DNA of 64,000 nt, from the NCBI GenBank assembly GCA_021521415.1, contig JAIQDT010001727.1:372001-436000 (forward strand), read 5' to 3'. This DNA is from Bidens hawaiensis. Lineage: Eukaryota > Streptophyta > Magnoliopsida > Asterales > Asteraceae. Positions 10,857 through 21,583 of the stretch are shown in pieces. Below the pieces are notes generated by a model. It ran no database searches. It had not been told where the DNA came from and worked only from the letters and a program-made list of their open reading frames with translations. How positions within the stretch are numbered: position 1 is the stretch's first letter; every line of letters begins with the position of its first letter. The position numbers and the translations under genes were made by a program.

Positions 10857-10884
10857 GCAGTGCACAAAACCCTAGGCACAACTT

Positions 10885-11165
10885 GCACGAATCAGACGAT
10901 TCGTTTAACTTAAAGTTAGCGAATTAGCCCATTCGCTAACTCAATTCGTTACATTATGTTAGCGAATCACAATGTGATTCGTTAAATTAAAGATAGCGAA
11001 TCAAGACATGATTCGTGTCATGATTCGTTAAATATGTATAACGAAGGGATGATTCGTTACAGAGTGCGGAAGCGAATTAGGTTAGCGAACCAGAAGCTAG
11101 TTCGCTAAAGAATCACCTAGTTCGTTAACCATACATAACGAATGGGAGTTTAGCGAATTAAATTC
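10885..11165. repeat. CGAATC/TTCGTTA word cluster, upstream of accessory TATA
   Basis: About 280 bp with many GATTCGTTA, AGCGAATCA and AACGAATG words at short irregular spacing. It sits just upstream of the candidate accessory promoter. Confidence 0.7.
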
Positions 11166-12000
11166 TTTTATTTAATTTTTTTAAATTAAATAATTAAATG
11201 AATGAATAAATTAATGAAATAAATAAAGAATTAAATTAAATCAATAAGTTAAATTATCGAGAAACCCTTATATCCCGACAACCTAGTACGTTAAAATTGT
11301 TTCAGATTACCGAAACTTAACTTAAAGATTTATTTAAGTATATTGTATAAAGAAGACGAAAATATTTTTGGAATTTTGTAAAAATTTAAAGAATTAAAGA
11401 ATGTATTTACAGGAAAAAAAATATCCGAACTATTAAAAAAATAGACAATCTTTTTGTATTTTTCAATGATTTTATCAAAAACAGTACATATTTTTGTAAT
11501 TTTGTTGAGTTTGAGCAGAGAATCATATTGACCAAATTGCCCTTTCATCACAGTTTTATATTTCAGCGATATTATGACTGGCGATAAGTCGGTCATTGGT
11601 ATTGTTGTCCACATAAATCTAATAACACACATTCAAGTATTTTTGTGATATGATTAAATAGTTCAATTAGAGCACCGAATATCAGAAATTATCAGCCTCT
11701 AATCTCGGTTCAAGCTTAATTTGATTTTTGCCAAATCACCCCAACTTGACTTAAACCATTATATTGTTGATCAAAATTTTGATACCAATTGTAGAAATTT
11801 TGAGCAATGCATCAAGTTTCCTTTACTGTGAGTGAGTATGCACGAGTCCATCTGTCGGCTTACATACATTGTATCCCCTGGGGTCCGTTTCTTAATGGTA
11901 TTAAGACGCACGCAAGGGAGGAACAATTGTATGGCTAACAGCGTATTTTGATCAAGTCAGTAAGGGTCTTCAATCCATTTAAACCAAGCAAAAAAGATAA
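11166..12000. other. Non-coding spacer between accessory gene and pol
   Basis: AT-rich with no supported gene. A 34-bp segment at 11963-11996 (GGGTCTTCAATCCATTTAAA core) is a copy of the last pol codons, repeated at 12026-12059. Confidence 0.55.
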
Positions 12001-15000
12001 TTATCCTAATTTTAGGATCTCAGCAAGGGTCTTCAATCCATTTAAACCAAGCAAAAAAGTAAAATGTGTTTTATCAAACGCTTTGGTAAATAGATCGGCT
12101 TTTTGAAAATCTGTGTGTACTTTCTAAAGATCAATTAATTTCTTTTCATAACAATCACGTATAAAATGATATCGAATCTCGATATGTTTCGTTTTAGAAT
12201 GTTGTACGGGATTTTTGGTGATACTAATAGCAGCAGAATTATCAATCAAGATGGGAGTAGTAAGAAACTTCAAACCGTAGTCGCGAAGATGTTGTATCCA
12301 CAGAACCTGGGAACAGCAACTCGAGGCTGCAACATATTCAGCTTCGGCGGTTGAAGTAGAGACCGTTGTCTGCTTCTTACACTGCCAGGAAACAAGCCGG
12401 TTTCCTAAGAATTGACATCCTGGAGTCGTTGATTTGAAGTTGATCTTGCATCCTCCATAATCTGAGTCTGAGTAGGCGGTAAAATCGAAAGTATTATCTT
12501 TGGGGTACCATAACCCGATGTCAGGATTTCCCCGTAGATATTGCAAAATACGCTTGACCGCTGCCAGGTGAGTCACTCGGGGACTAGCTTGGTACCTAGC
12601 ACACACACAAACAGCAAACATTATGTCGGGTCGAGAAGCATTTAAATACATTAGAGAACCAATCATAGCACGATAAAGGGTCGGATCAACGGTATCTTCC
12701 AATTCATCCGGTGATAAATTGTGACCCACTGGAAGAGGAGTTGAAGGGATTTTTCCGGCAGTTATCTTGAATCGGCTCAAGACGTCGTTCACATATTTTG
12801 TCTGATGAATGAAGATTCCCTTATCAGATTGATGAACCTGCAGCCCTAAAAAGAAATTTGTTTCTCCCATCGAGCTCATTTCGAACTTGGTTTGCATGGA
12901 CTTCTCGAACTCCTTACATAAAGTGTCGTTTGTAGACCCAAATATAATATCATCAACATAAATCTGGACTAGAAGAAGATCATCACCAACAGTCTTATGA
13001 AATAAAGTGCAGTCAACAGTTCCTCGTTTGAAGCCATTATCAGTCAGATGGTCAGGGAGCGTGCCATACCAAGCTCTCGGGGCTTGATGTAGACCATACA
13101 GAGCCTTGTTTAAACGGTAAACACGGTCTGGATAATCAGGATCTTCAAAACCAGGTGGTTGTTGAACAAACACTTCCTCATGTAGTTCACCATTGAGAAA
13201 AGCACTTTTAACATCCATTTGATAAACCTTGATATTCTTGTAAGCAGCATAAGCCAGGAAGATTCGAATCGACTCTAATCTTGCAACTGGAACATAAACC
13301 TCAGTATAATCAATACCCTCTTGCTGATGAAAACCTTGCACCACTAGACGTGCTTTGTTTCTGACAATCACCCCTCGATCGTCCTTTTTACATTTAAATA
13401 CCCACTTAGTCGGAATAGCTTTCTTGACTCTAGCAGGCTTGTCTTTTAAATCCCAAACACCCAATCGTGCAAACTGCTGTAATTCCTCTTGCATAGCTTC
13501 TACCCAAGAAGGATCATCAAGTGCCTTACGAGCTGTCGTTGGCTCAACTTGAGATAGAAAGCAATTGAATTTAGCAATATTCACAATTCCCGAAGAGTGT
13601 AAATTCGTGTAAGCACACAATACGTTATTGTCGCTTGACGAAGCAACTTGATGACGTGTTCGAACGCCCACATCAAGTTCTCCAATGATATTGTCCTGTG
13701 GATGATATCCATGAATCCGAAGAGTAGGATTTTCAGGAACAACAACATTATCAATTAAATTAGTGTAATGTTCAGCCAATTCGGGAGATGAAACATTATC
13801 ACTATCAAGATCAATAACTTGAATCTCAGCTTGATCATCATCGGAAGAAGTAGAAGCACTATCAATAACAACTGGAGGAACAACTTGGGAGTCTTCAGTT
13901 GGAGTATCTGGTTGAACTTCAACTGCATTTGAAATAGAAGAGCTTGGAATGTTCAAATGTTCTTCAAAGTATGCTCTAACCAGATCCTCATCAATGTGAT
14001 CAGTCGAAGTAGTAAAAGAGTTAAATAAACTATCGTAGTCAAACATCCAGTCTGGACCTTTCCCTTGAGAAGGAGTTGTGTACTTTTGACAGTCCACATG
14101 GTACCATTCTTCAACACAGCCAGATGTAAAATTAAATACTCTTTTCTTTGGAGACGCATATCCCAAGAAATATCCTTCGATAGCCTTTTCATCAAATTTA
14201 CCCGATTCCTTCTTCAACATTGTACACGGACACCCAAATGGTTCCAGGTACTTTAAATTAGGTTTTCTGTTATTTAATATTTCATAGCTTGTCTTCTTGA
14301 GTCGCTTTACTGTTAGAACCCGATTAAGTGTATAACAAGCTGTGTTCACTGCTTCATTCCAAAATTGAATAGGAAGCTTTGAATCAGCAAGCATTGTATG
14401 TGCAGCTTCAATCAGAGTTCTATTTTTCCTTTCAGCAACACCTTTTTGTTGTGGTACATAAGGTGCACTATACTCTCGGTGAATTCCCTTTTGAATACAA
14501 AAGAAATCCAAAATAGTGTTTTTGAATTCTGTACCATTATCACTTCGGATTCTCCTCACCTTTTGTTTGTACAGTGATTCTATCTTAGTGATAAGGTTTT
14601 GTACCAAAACAGGTGTTTGATCTTTTGAACTCATAAATAACACCCATGAATATCTTGAATAATCATCTGTCACTACCAGACAATACCAGTCTCCAGAAAT
14701 ACTCGCACGATTCACTGGACCAAACAAATCCATATGAAGTCGTTCAAGAGGAGTATTAATGGAATTCAATAACTTAGAAGGATGTGTCTTCTTCATCTGC
14801 TTGCCCTTCTTGCATGCAACACAGTGATCAGATAACTTAAAGTTCTTTAACGAAACACCCTCAACTAAATTATTTGCCATTAAATAATTCATCTTTCGAA
14901 CATGAATGTGACCCATTCTTCGATGCCATAGAATCGAGTCTTTCTCAGTTGCTTTCGAGACAAAACATGTTTCGATCGATGTTGATATCTTAGAACTCAT

Positions 15001-15333
15001 GTTTAAGACATAAATATCATTTAATCGAGGTGATCGCATGAAAACCATGTCCTCGGGAATAATAAAACCCGGTTTCAAGATAAGACACTCTTTGTCAGTA
15101 AATATTGTAGTGTACTTTTTATCACAAATCTGCGATACACCCAATAAGTTATGATCAACCTTATCACAATAATTTACTTTTTCAAATGTAATATGACCAT
15201 TTGAAACATCACCCTCTTGTGTGATCATGCCCCCAGAATTCCCAGCAAACGCTATATAACCCCCTTGAATATTTCTTACGTTGGTTAATAGGTCGAGATT
15301 TCCAGTGATATGACGAGAACATCCGCTATCCAT
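12001..15333 (-). pseudogene. pol: Copia Pol polyprotein (PR-IN-RT-RNase H)
   Basis: 1069 open codons from ATG 15333 to a TAG at 12124-12126. The domain order is protease DSG at the very N-terminus (MDSGCSRHITG); GAG-pre-integrase HRRMGH at about residue 136; integrase D-D-E with LHMDLFGP (about 202), RSDNGTEF (about 264) and GVAERKNR (about 300); RT from about 617 with KARLVVQGFHQQEG, MDVKSAFLNGELHEEVFV and YVDD (about 792); RNase H TAYSDSDYGG (about 955) and KTKHIEIRYHF. The TAG occupies a place where I expect Glu. The frame runs on through KVHTDFQKADLFTKAFDK to a TAA at 12001-12003, so only about 40 codons are cut off. Upstream, TAG at the gag-pol junction keeps pol out of frame with gag. 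Confidence 0.9.
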
Positions 15334-15339
15334 GATCCA

Positions 15340-15470
15340 GTTCTCACCAGAAATGGTCTTGGATGAACCCTACACATAAACAAAAGTGATTAGTTCAAAA
15401 AGGCAGCCCAGGCCTCAGTCTTGGGCACCTTTTGGTTTTCTCTTTGATCATTAACTTTAACAGTTTTCAA
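15340..15470 (-). other. gag-pol junction with acceptor-like sequence
   Basis: Between gag and pol the minus strand has stops in the gag frame and then AACTAATC plus TTTTGTTTATGTGTAG directly before the pol frame (GSSKTISGEN). This resembles a branch point, pyrimidine tract and 3' splice site. It may be chance or a decayed junction. Confidence 0.35.
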
Positions 15471-16799
15471 TTATTGTTCAGCCACTTGTGAATAAGTTAC
15501 TGGCTTCTTAGACTTTCGTCTTAAGTATGCTTCCTGAACAATGTGTGAATTCCTGTTTTGACATATAGGTTCAGTTGGAATGAATTTTGGTTTCACTTGA
15601 CCGTGTGTCTCATTGATATGAAACACCTTCCGAGGATTCACATCAAAGAATAAAATATGAGTATCATCAGCATATGACACAAGTCGTTTCAGAATCTCCT
15701 TAACCATTGGAATTTGCTTAGATTTGTCCTTGATAAAAGGATGACGATTTTGAAAGTTCTGTTGATTACAATTCTTCACAACATGACCTTGTTGACCACA
15801 TAAAAAGCACGTTCGCATGTCCACATAATGATGTTTAGAAGAAATTGGAATAGATGATTGATGATGACTCACATTTTTAGTCATGCTCTTAGCAAACTCG
15901 CCAGATAATTCAGATTTCTTCTTTAAATAAAAATCTAAATTAGAATTGTTTGAAAAACTTTTTAGTGTATCTGTTCCAGTTGACTTAACAAAGTTAATTT
16001 TCTTAGTTTGTTTTAAAAATTGTTTTGCCTTAGTCAATGGATCAAATTGAACTGATGTTTTTGTTTGAGCATACACACGTTCAAGTTCTTGAATTTTTGA
16101 AGTTTCATTGACAAAAACACTCTCAATAAGTTCAGGTTTGATAATACTTATTGGAATATCTTGTTCAGTGAACATTGTGTCCATTCCCTTTAACTTAAAA
16201 ACTCTAGCAGCAGATGGCTTAGAACTAGAAGGATTAATGAAACGCATTAAATCCTCATCAGAAATTTTTGGTTTAACTAACTTCTTTGCCTTCATAGAGT
16301 TCACTTTCTTTAAATTTTCCTTTTTCTCTTGAGGTTTGTGTGAACCATACACTGCTTCCTCAAATTCGTGAGGTTCGCACAGAATATGATTAGAACTGGG
16401 AATGTTCTTATTCTTGTGTATAATCTCTGGTTCAAACACATCCTCGATAATGACCTCGTCATTGTGTTCAACAAACACCTTTTTGCTTCGGACATGAGAT
16501 TTTTGAGGAGCAACTTGGGTTTTAACATTTTTAGATTTAACAGATTCAACATTTTCTGAAATCACAGGTTCTTTCAAAATTACCTCTTCTTCCTTTTTAG
16601 GAAAAGGATTCATTTTATAGTCGTTGTGAAAAGGTGGGGGAATTTCTACAAAACCTATACTCTTTTTAGAGTCCTTGTGTTTTCCAGAAACTTCAATAAT
16701 TTCATTCAATAAAAATGAAGAATTTCGAAATTTACCCAATTTGTTCTTCAACTCAAGAACCTCATTCTCAAGCTCAGTTATCTTAGAACGATGTTTCAA
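15471..16799 (-). pseudogene. gag: Copia Gag, C-terminal segment with second zinc knuckle
   Basis: 442 codons in frame but separated from the preceding gag segment by a frameshift at about 16800, where the upstream frame ends QNFRKS and this one continues as an ILKHRSKITELENEV coiled coil. It is Lys/Glu-rich and contains CFLCGQQGHVVKNC (about residues 331-344), a CCHC knuckle that in Gag proteins binds RNA. It ends KKPVTYSQVAEQ. It is probably the C-terminal region of one Gag polyprotein. Confidence 0.75.
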
Positions 16800-17443
16800 G
16801 ATTTCCTGAAATTTTGGTCATTAATGGTCATTTTCACAGATAACTCGGCTTTGAGATCATGATTACTTGTCGACAATGCTTCAATCTTTTCTTGAGATTT
16901 CATTTGAGACTCAAGAGATTGTCGATAAGTGTCCTTAAGAGAAGCAATTTCTCTTATAAGATTATCATTTTGATTTTTCAAAGCGTTTAACTTAGAGTTG
17001 TTAGATTCACAGTCAACACATGATGCTTTAACAAATGAAGTAGAAGAAATAGAATTACTAACCTCATTGATCTTAGCCATGCAAGCAAATATTGATTCAG
17101 AAGGCTTGTCGCAAGAATCGTCAGAATCAGATCCAGAATCATTATCTGAAGACATCACACTACCAGTAGCATCTTGACAATCTTCATGTAACCAAAACAT
17201 AGCCAAATTTGCTTGAACATCATTGCATAGTAGCCGTTGTGACCAATCAGTCCCGTCTGCTAACATTGCTTGTGTTGTTGAAGAAGATGGTTTCTTTTCA
17301 GCATCACTTCCCCGTGGTGAAGAAACATTTTGACTTTGACCACGAGGTCCAGTGTATTCTTTTCTTGGTTTGTCACATTCCTTCGCAAAATGCCCGAATT
17401 CTTGACAATTATAACACTTCACCTTTAATTTGTCAAAACCCAA
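16796..17443 (-). pseudogene. gag: Copia Gag, middle segment with CCHC knuckle
   Basis: About 215 codons with the nucleocapsid motif CYNCQEFGHFAKEC near the start, then a Ser-rich region and a coiled-coil stretch. It lies in a different frame from both neighbours. The preceding segment ends MQRTGKDLQR at 17452, where related proteins run on to the knuckle, so a small indel near 17450-17475 caused the break. Confidence 0.8.
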
Positions 17444-17451
17444 CTTCTTGT

Positions 17452-18594
17452 TTAACGCTGAAGATCTTTTCCAGTTCTCTGCATGAATCTTTTAAATTTA
17501 CGAACAATCATGGCCATATTCCATTTCAAATCCATGATCTCTAGATCATCCGGATCTATCTGATCATAATCCTCATCAGTTAACTCACTTGTGGCAATTT
17601 TACTACTCACCAAGTTTTCATAAGAAGACATAAATGCCGTCAGAAAAGCAAAGTTTTGCTCAGCTTCCTTCATATTCACACTAGGTGGTGTAGCAAATGG
17701 ATTGGTACTAGTAGAACTTCCAGAACCACCGGAATTACCAGCAGAGTAGAAACAAACTTTTGGATCATTAAATATAGCAGATTCTTTTTCACTTGCGGCA
17801 TGAGTAAGAAAAGCAGTGATTGGTGAGATTGTTGAACTGAGAGGCATACTTCCACCATAGAAAGCCGGATCTTGATTTTCTTTGGAAGATTTTTGACACT
17901 TAAGATCATATTCTCTAGCTTCGATCTTTTGTAGAAATTCAAGTGCTGTCAAGTCTTCATTCAGAAAATAATCATTTTCTTTCAAAACCATGAGAAATGT
18001 TGAGTAGGAACTAGGAAGTACACTCTTGATAGTGTCAATTTTATCTCTTTCAGAAATTATCATTTTCATTTTATCCATTTCAGCAATTAAGTGACTAAAT
18101 CTTGTAGTCATCTCTTCAACTGTTTCTCCTTTCAATAAATTAAAGTTTCGAAATTGAAACTTGAGCATCACTTTCTTACTTTCAGCTGTGTTTCCCATGC
18201 TTCTCATACGCAGATGTTGAAACAAAGATGCACATCTCTTGATACTTCCAACTTGATGAAAAATATTCTCTGGTAAAGCCATAATCAAAGTAGAATATGC
18301 TTTTATCTCGATTTCTAAAGTTTTCTTCTCTTCTTGCGAGTATTGAGAGACAGCTTTAGGAGTATACCCAATAGTATCATCACCAATCATTGGTGCAACA
18401 TATACCTCATCAAGACAATATGAGCAGTCAGGATTAACCGAACCCAAATGTGCACGAAACCGAGGTTCCCATTTGGCAAAGTCACTGAACTTCATCAATC
18501 TTGGACATTTAGAGTGTGAACCTATCTCAGTATCAAGTTGCAACATCTGTTGCATCAACATATTTTGAGATGCCAATGCATACATACCAGCCAT
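17452..18594 (-). pseudogene. gag: Copia Gag, N-terminal UBN2-type domain
   Basis: 380 codons from ATG 18594. It contains the UBN2 (gag-polypeptide of LTR copia-type) pattern: KFSDFAKWEPRFRAHL, TLIMALPENIFHQVG, VMLKFQFRNFNLLKGE, MTTRFSHLIAEMDKMKM and IKSVLPSSYSTFLMVL. The family forms the capsid-like shell that packages element RNA. The start is the first ATG after the leader. The C-terminus is lost to a frameshift. Confidence 0.85.
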
Positions 18595-18847
18595 ATTTGA
18601 AAATAAACAAGTGTACAGTTATAGCGAACTACACACTGTGTTTAACGAATCAATGAACAAGGTTGAGCGAACTGTGAATAGTGTAGCGAATTGAGTCTTA
18701 ACGAATCAAGTCTTAACGAATGAGGTGAGTGTGTTAGCGAATCAAAAGTCAACCTAGCGAGTCAACTTAACGAATCACAAATAAAGTTCAAGAACACCCA
18801 AATGGCGAAACAGAATACGAATGTGATGAAGGTTTAAAGAATCACAA

Positions 18848-18980
18848 GTCAACTTAACGAATTGACCAAACGAATTGACCAAGTCAACTTAACGAATTGA
18901 TCACACGAATTGACCAAGTCAACTTAACGAATTGATCACACGAATTGACCAAGTCAACTTAACGAATTACTAAGGAGTGC
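18848..18980. repeat. 35-bp tandem repeat in the Copia leader
   Basis: GTCAACTTAACGAATTGA begins at 18848, 18883, 18918 and 18953, a period of 35 bp, with CACACGAATTGACCAA between. Three to four units. Confidence 0.8.
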
Positions 18981-19719
18981 TTAGCGAATTAAAATAACGA
19001 ATCAGCTACAGTTGATAGCGAATCAACACTATAGCGAATTATACTATAACGAATCAGGTTGTTACAACCGTTTGTAACAAACTTGATTCCTTTCTGCCAC
19101 GTGGCAAAAAGTTGTTAGAGCACAAATTCCAAGACAAACACGTGTCAAACGAATCGGTTATCTAGTTAACGAACTAGATGACACGAATTGATTAACTCAC
19201 ACGAATCAGTTAGCGAACTGATAGGGAATCAAGTTAAAAACATAACGAATCGCCTGGAACTTTATAGCGAATCGCATTCATCTTCATATCTTCAAACCTT
19301 CAACGTGTTTTTCCAGATTTATGAAGATCAAACCCAGAAACTTATCGATTCCAGATTTGTAATACTCACTCAATTCTTAACCAAACATAACAAGTCATAT
19401 ACCAAAATGCTCGTAATCACAACGCGAATTCAGCTCAACACATCTCGTAATCGATTCTCCTAATACACTAATCAATTTCAACCAAAACCAATCCCATGTT
19501 TACGGACTTAAACCGAAAACACAATAAACATCACAAACCCAATCTACTATCCAATTCTACTCAATTGAATCTTATCAAAACCTTAACCATCACAAATTCA
19601 ATCTAATTCATCCAAAATTCAATCAAATCAACAACGAATTAAATCAAACTCGAACACAAACAGAAAACTCAATAATAATAACAATTAGTACACCAAATCA
19701 AGCGTAAAGAGCACCGAAA

Positions 19720-19731
19720 GCTCTGATACCA
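19720..19731 (-). other. Copia primer-binding site, initiator tRNA-Met type
   Basis: The minus strand reads TGGTATCAGAGC two bases after the 5' LTR end. This is complementary to the 3' end of plant initiator methionine tRNA, the usual Copia primer. Confidence 0.9.
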
Positions 19732-19733
19732 CT

Positions 19734-20292
19734 TGTTTGATCCCGTACTTGAACAATAACCAACAATCAATAACGATTAACACAGATCTCAGATCTGTCA
19801 GTTATAATATTATAGATCTATCTCATAATCTACCTTGATTCGGTGTTATACGTATGTATATATATTAAATAAGTTTAACGTGAAGCTTGAGAGAGAGTAT
19901 AAACTTTAAACTTTTCTGAATAATATTAATTCTCTCAAAACTTCCACTATTTACAAGTGAACAGTGGTTCACTATTTATAGAAGACGATCTGGTTCGTTA
20001 ACATCCCCTAGCGAACCAGCATCCCCTTCGTTAAATAAATTAACTTAACGAACCACCCCCTGATTCGTTAACATCCCCTAACGAATCAGGAGTGAATACA
20101 TTATAATGTCCTAGTTCGCTAACATCCCTAGCAAACTAGACTTAACCTTAACGAACTAGTCTTAGTTCGCTAACATTCCTAGCGAACTAGACTTAAACAT
20201 AACGAATTAGACTAAAATAAACATTAAATATTACATTTAAATATCAAATAAACATTAATGATAATTACAAAGACTCTAGACGCAAAACCATG
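19734..20292 (-). repeat. Copia 5' LTR
   Basis: Matches 6144-6702 with four mismatches that I can count. Relative to the other copy the outermost roughly 8 bp (TGTTAGTG) are replaced by unrelated sequence, so the edge was trimmed or the insertion was non-canonical. Confidence 0.85.
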
Positions 20293-21030
20293 GAGTGCTG
20301 TGACCGACACAGATGTGCGGGCATAACTGTACCCCACTCTATGAATCTGGTGTCACCCGCAATATCCGCAAAGGGCTGACCAAGGTGCTGGAGGAGATAT
20401 GTGGGGCAAACCTATAGCCTTGACCGACACAGATTTGCTCACTTGCCGGTGAGTGGAGAGCCGCGGCAAAGATCTGCTGTGCATATGCTATTTTTGGATA
20501 TCCAGAAGAACTGCTAATAAACCTGAAGATGATTAGGAAATAGTCGCTGTATAGATGCTTTTTGATGTAATTATTCAAATTTGTAAATTATTATTGGTTT
20601 AATATAAAATTTGTGTTCTTATTAGTATAAATCCGTTTATATATTATGAATATAATATTATTTTATATAAAATATATTCAAATTTGTACTCACAATATAT
20701 AAAATTTATATAGTATTATTAAAAAATATGAATTAATGGTTTTATGTTGTATAAATATTACTCACGATATTTAAAAATTATATAATATTATCTTAAATGT
20801 TAATACGTGGCGGATCAGTCGATCCCTGGCGGATCGATGTTCACACACAGATACTATGTACGCTGTCTGGTTACACTTTCAAACATAACAAACACAAACC
20901 CTAACACAGAGATTCCAAATCCGAACTTCGTCTCCATTTAACATAAGCTATTCCAGATCCAACCCGGCAACATCAAGGTTAGTAAAATACTTGTATTATA
21001 CTCTAGTTTGATATAGGTTTTGAATTTGAT
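20293..21030. other. Right flank of the Copia insertion
   Basis: Contains GGAGGAGATATGTGGG (about 20390), echoing the left flank, an AT-rich stretch (20570-20800), and GGCGGATC words at 20814-20847 in direct orientation with 5314-5347. No gene was recognised. Confidence 0.4.
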
Positions 21031-21039
21031 CTAGGTTTA

Positions 21040-21390
21040 TATACAGGTTTGAGGTTTGAAATCGGGTTTGGATTCGAATTTGATAACGGGCTGGATTAAG
21101 GGTTTGATGTTAGATTTGGGTTTTAGGTTATCAAACTTTTTCAAAACGGGTTTGGATTCGGATTTGAAAACGGGTTTGGATTCGGGTTTGAAAACGGGTT
21201 TGATAATGAAACGTGCTAGATTTGGTTTTGAGGTTAACAAACGGATTTGAAAACGGGTTTGATAATGAAGCGAGTTAGATTTGGGTTACGGGTTTGAAAA
21301 CGGGTTTGATAATGAAACGGGTTAGATTTGGGTAACAGTTTTGAAAATGGGTTTGATAATGAAACGGGTTAGAAAACGGGTTATTTGTAT
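21040..21390. repeat. Degenerate GGGTTTGAAAACG minisatellite
   Basis: Reiterated GAAAACGGGTTTGATAATGA and GTTAGATTTGGGTT words at irregular 40-60 bp spacing. ORFs across it on either strand are repeat artefacts. Confidence 0.75.
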
Positions 21391-21583
21391 TATATAATTA
21401 TAATAAAATGAAAATAAACATTATGTTTATATCTTAAACATAGATGGTGAATACCTACGTTAAAGGGTATGAACATATAGTTGGCTACGAGCTTTTGACA
21501 TTTGACCCGGAGTCCGATTTCCATGTCCGGTTTACCCAGCTTCGACGTATGGTGCCGTAACCTACCTCGACCTTGTCTGAGAA

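Larger units (their letters stand above)
18600..19733 (-). other. Copia 5' leader
   Basis: Non-coding leader between primer-binding site and gag. From 18620 to 19260 it is packed with AACGAATC/AGCGAATT words; beyond that it is A/C-rich without ORFs. Confidence 0.65.
6144..20292 (-). mobile_element. Ty1/Copia retrotransposon with accessory gene (~14.1 kb)
   Basis: In element orientation (minus strand) the order is 5' LTR, primer-binding site, leader, gag, pol (protease, integrase, RT, RNase H), accessory gene, polypurine tract, 3' LTR. The order integrase before RT defines Copia. I count four mismatches between the LTRs over about 557 bp, so insertion is recent. Length and the extra ORF after pol recall the SIRE lineage, but I cannot fix the lineage by eye. 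No clean target-site duplication was found; the outer edge of the 5' LTR seems to lack about 8 bp. gag has two frameshifts, pol a stop near its end, and the accessory gene one frameshift and one stop, so this copy is not autonomous. Confidence 0.9.

Noticed and set aside
6136..20300. Target-site duplication for the Copia element
   Set aside because: ACTGG before 6144 has no equal copy after 20292; the outer LTR edge appears altered, so no duplication is claimed.
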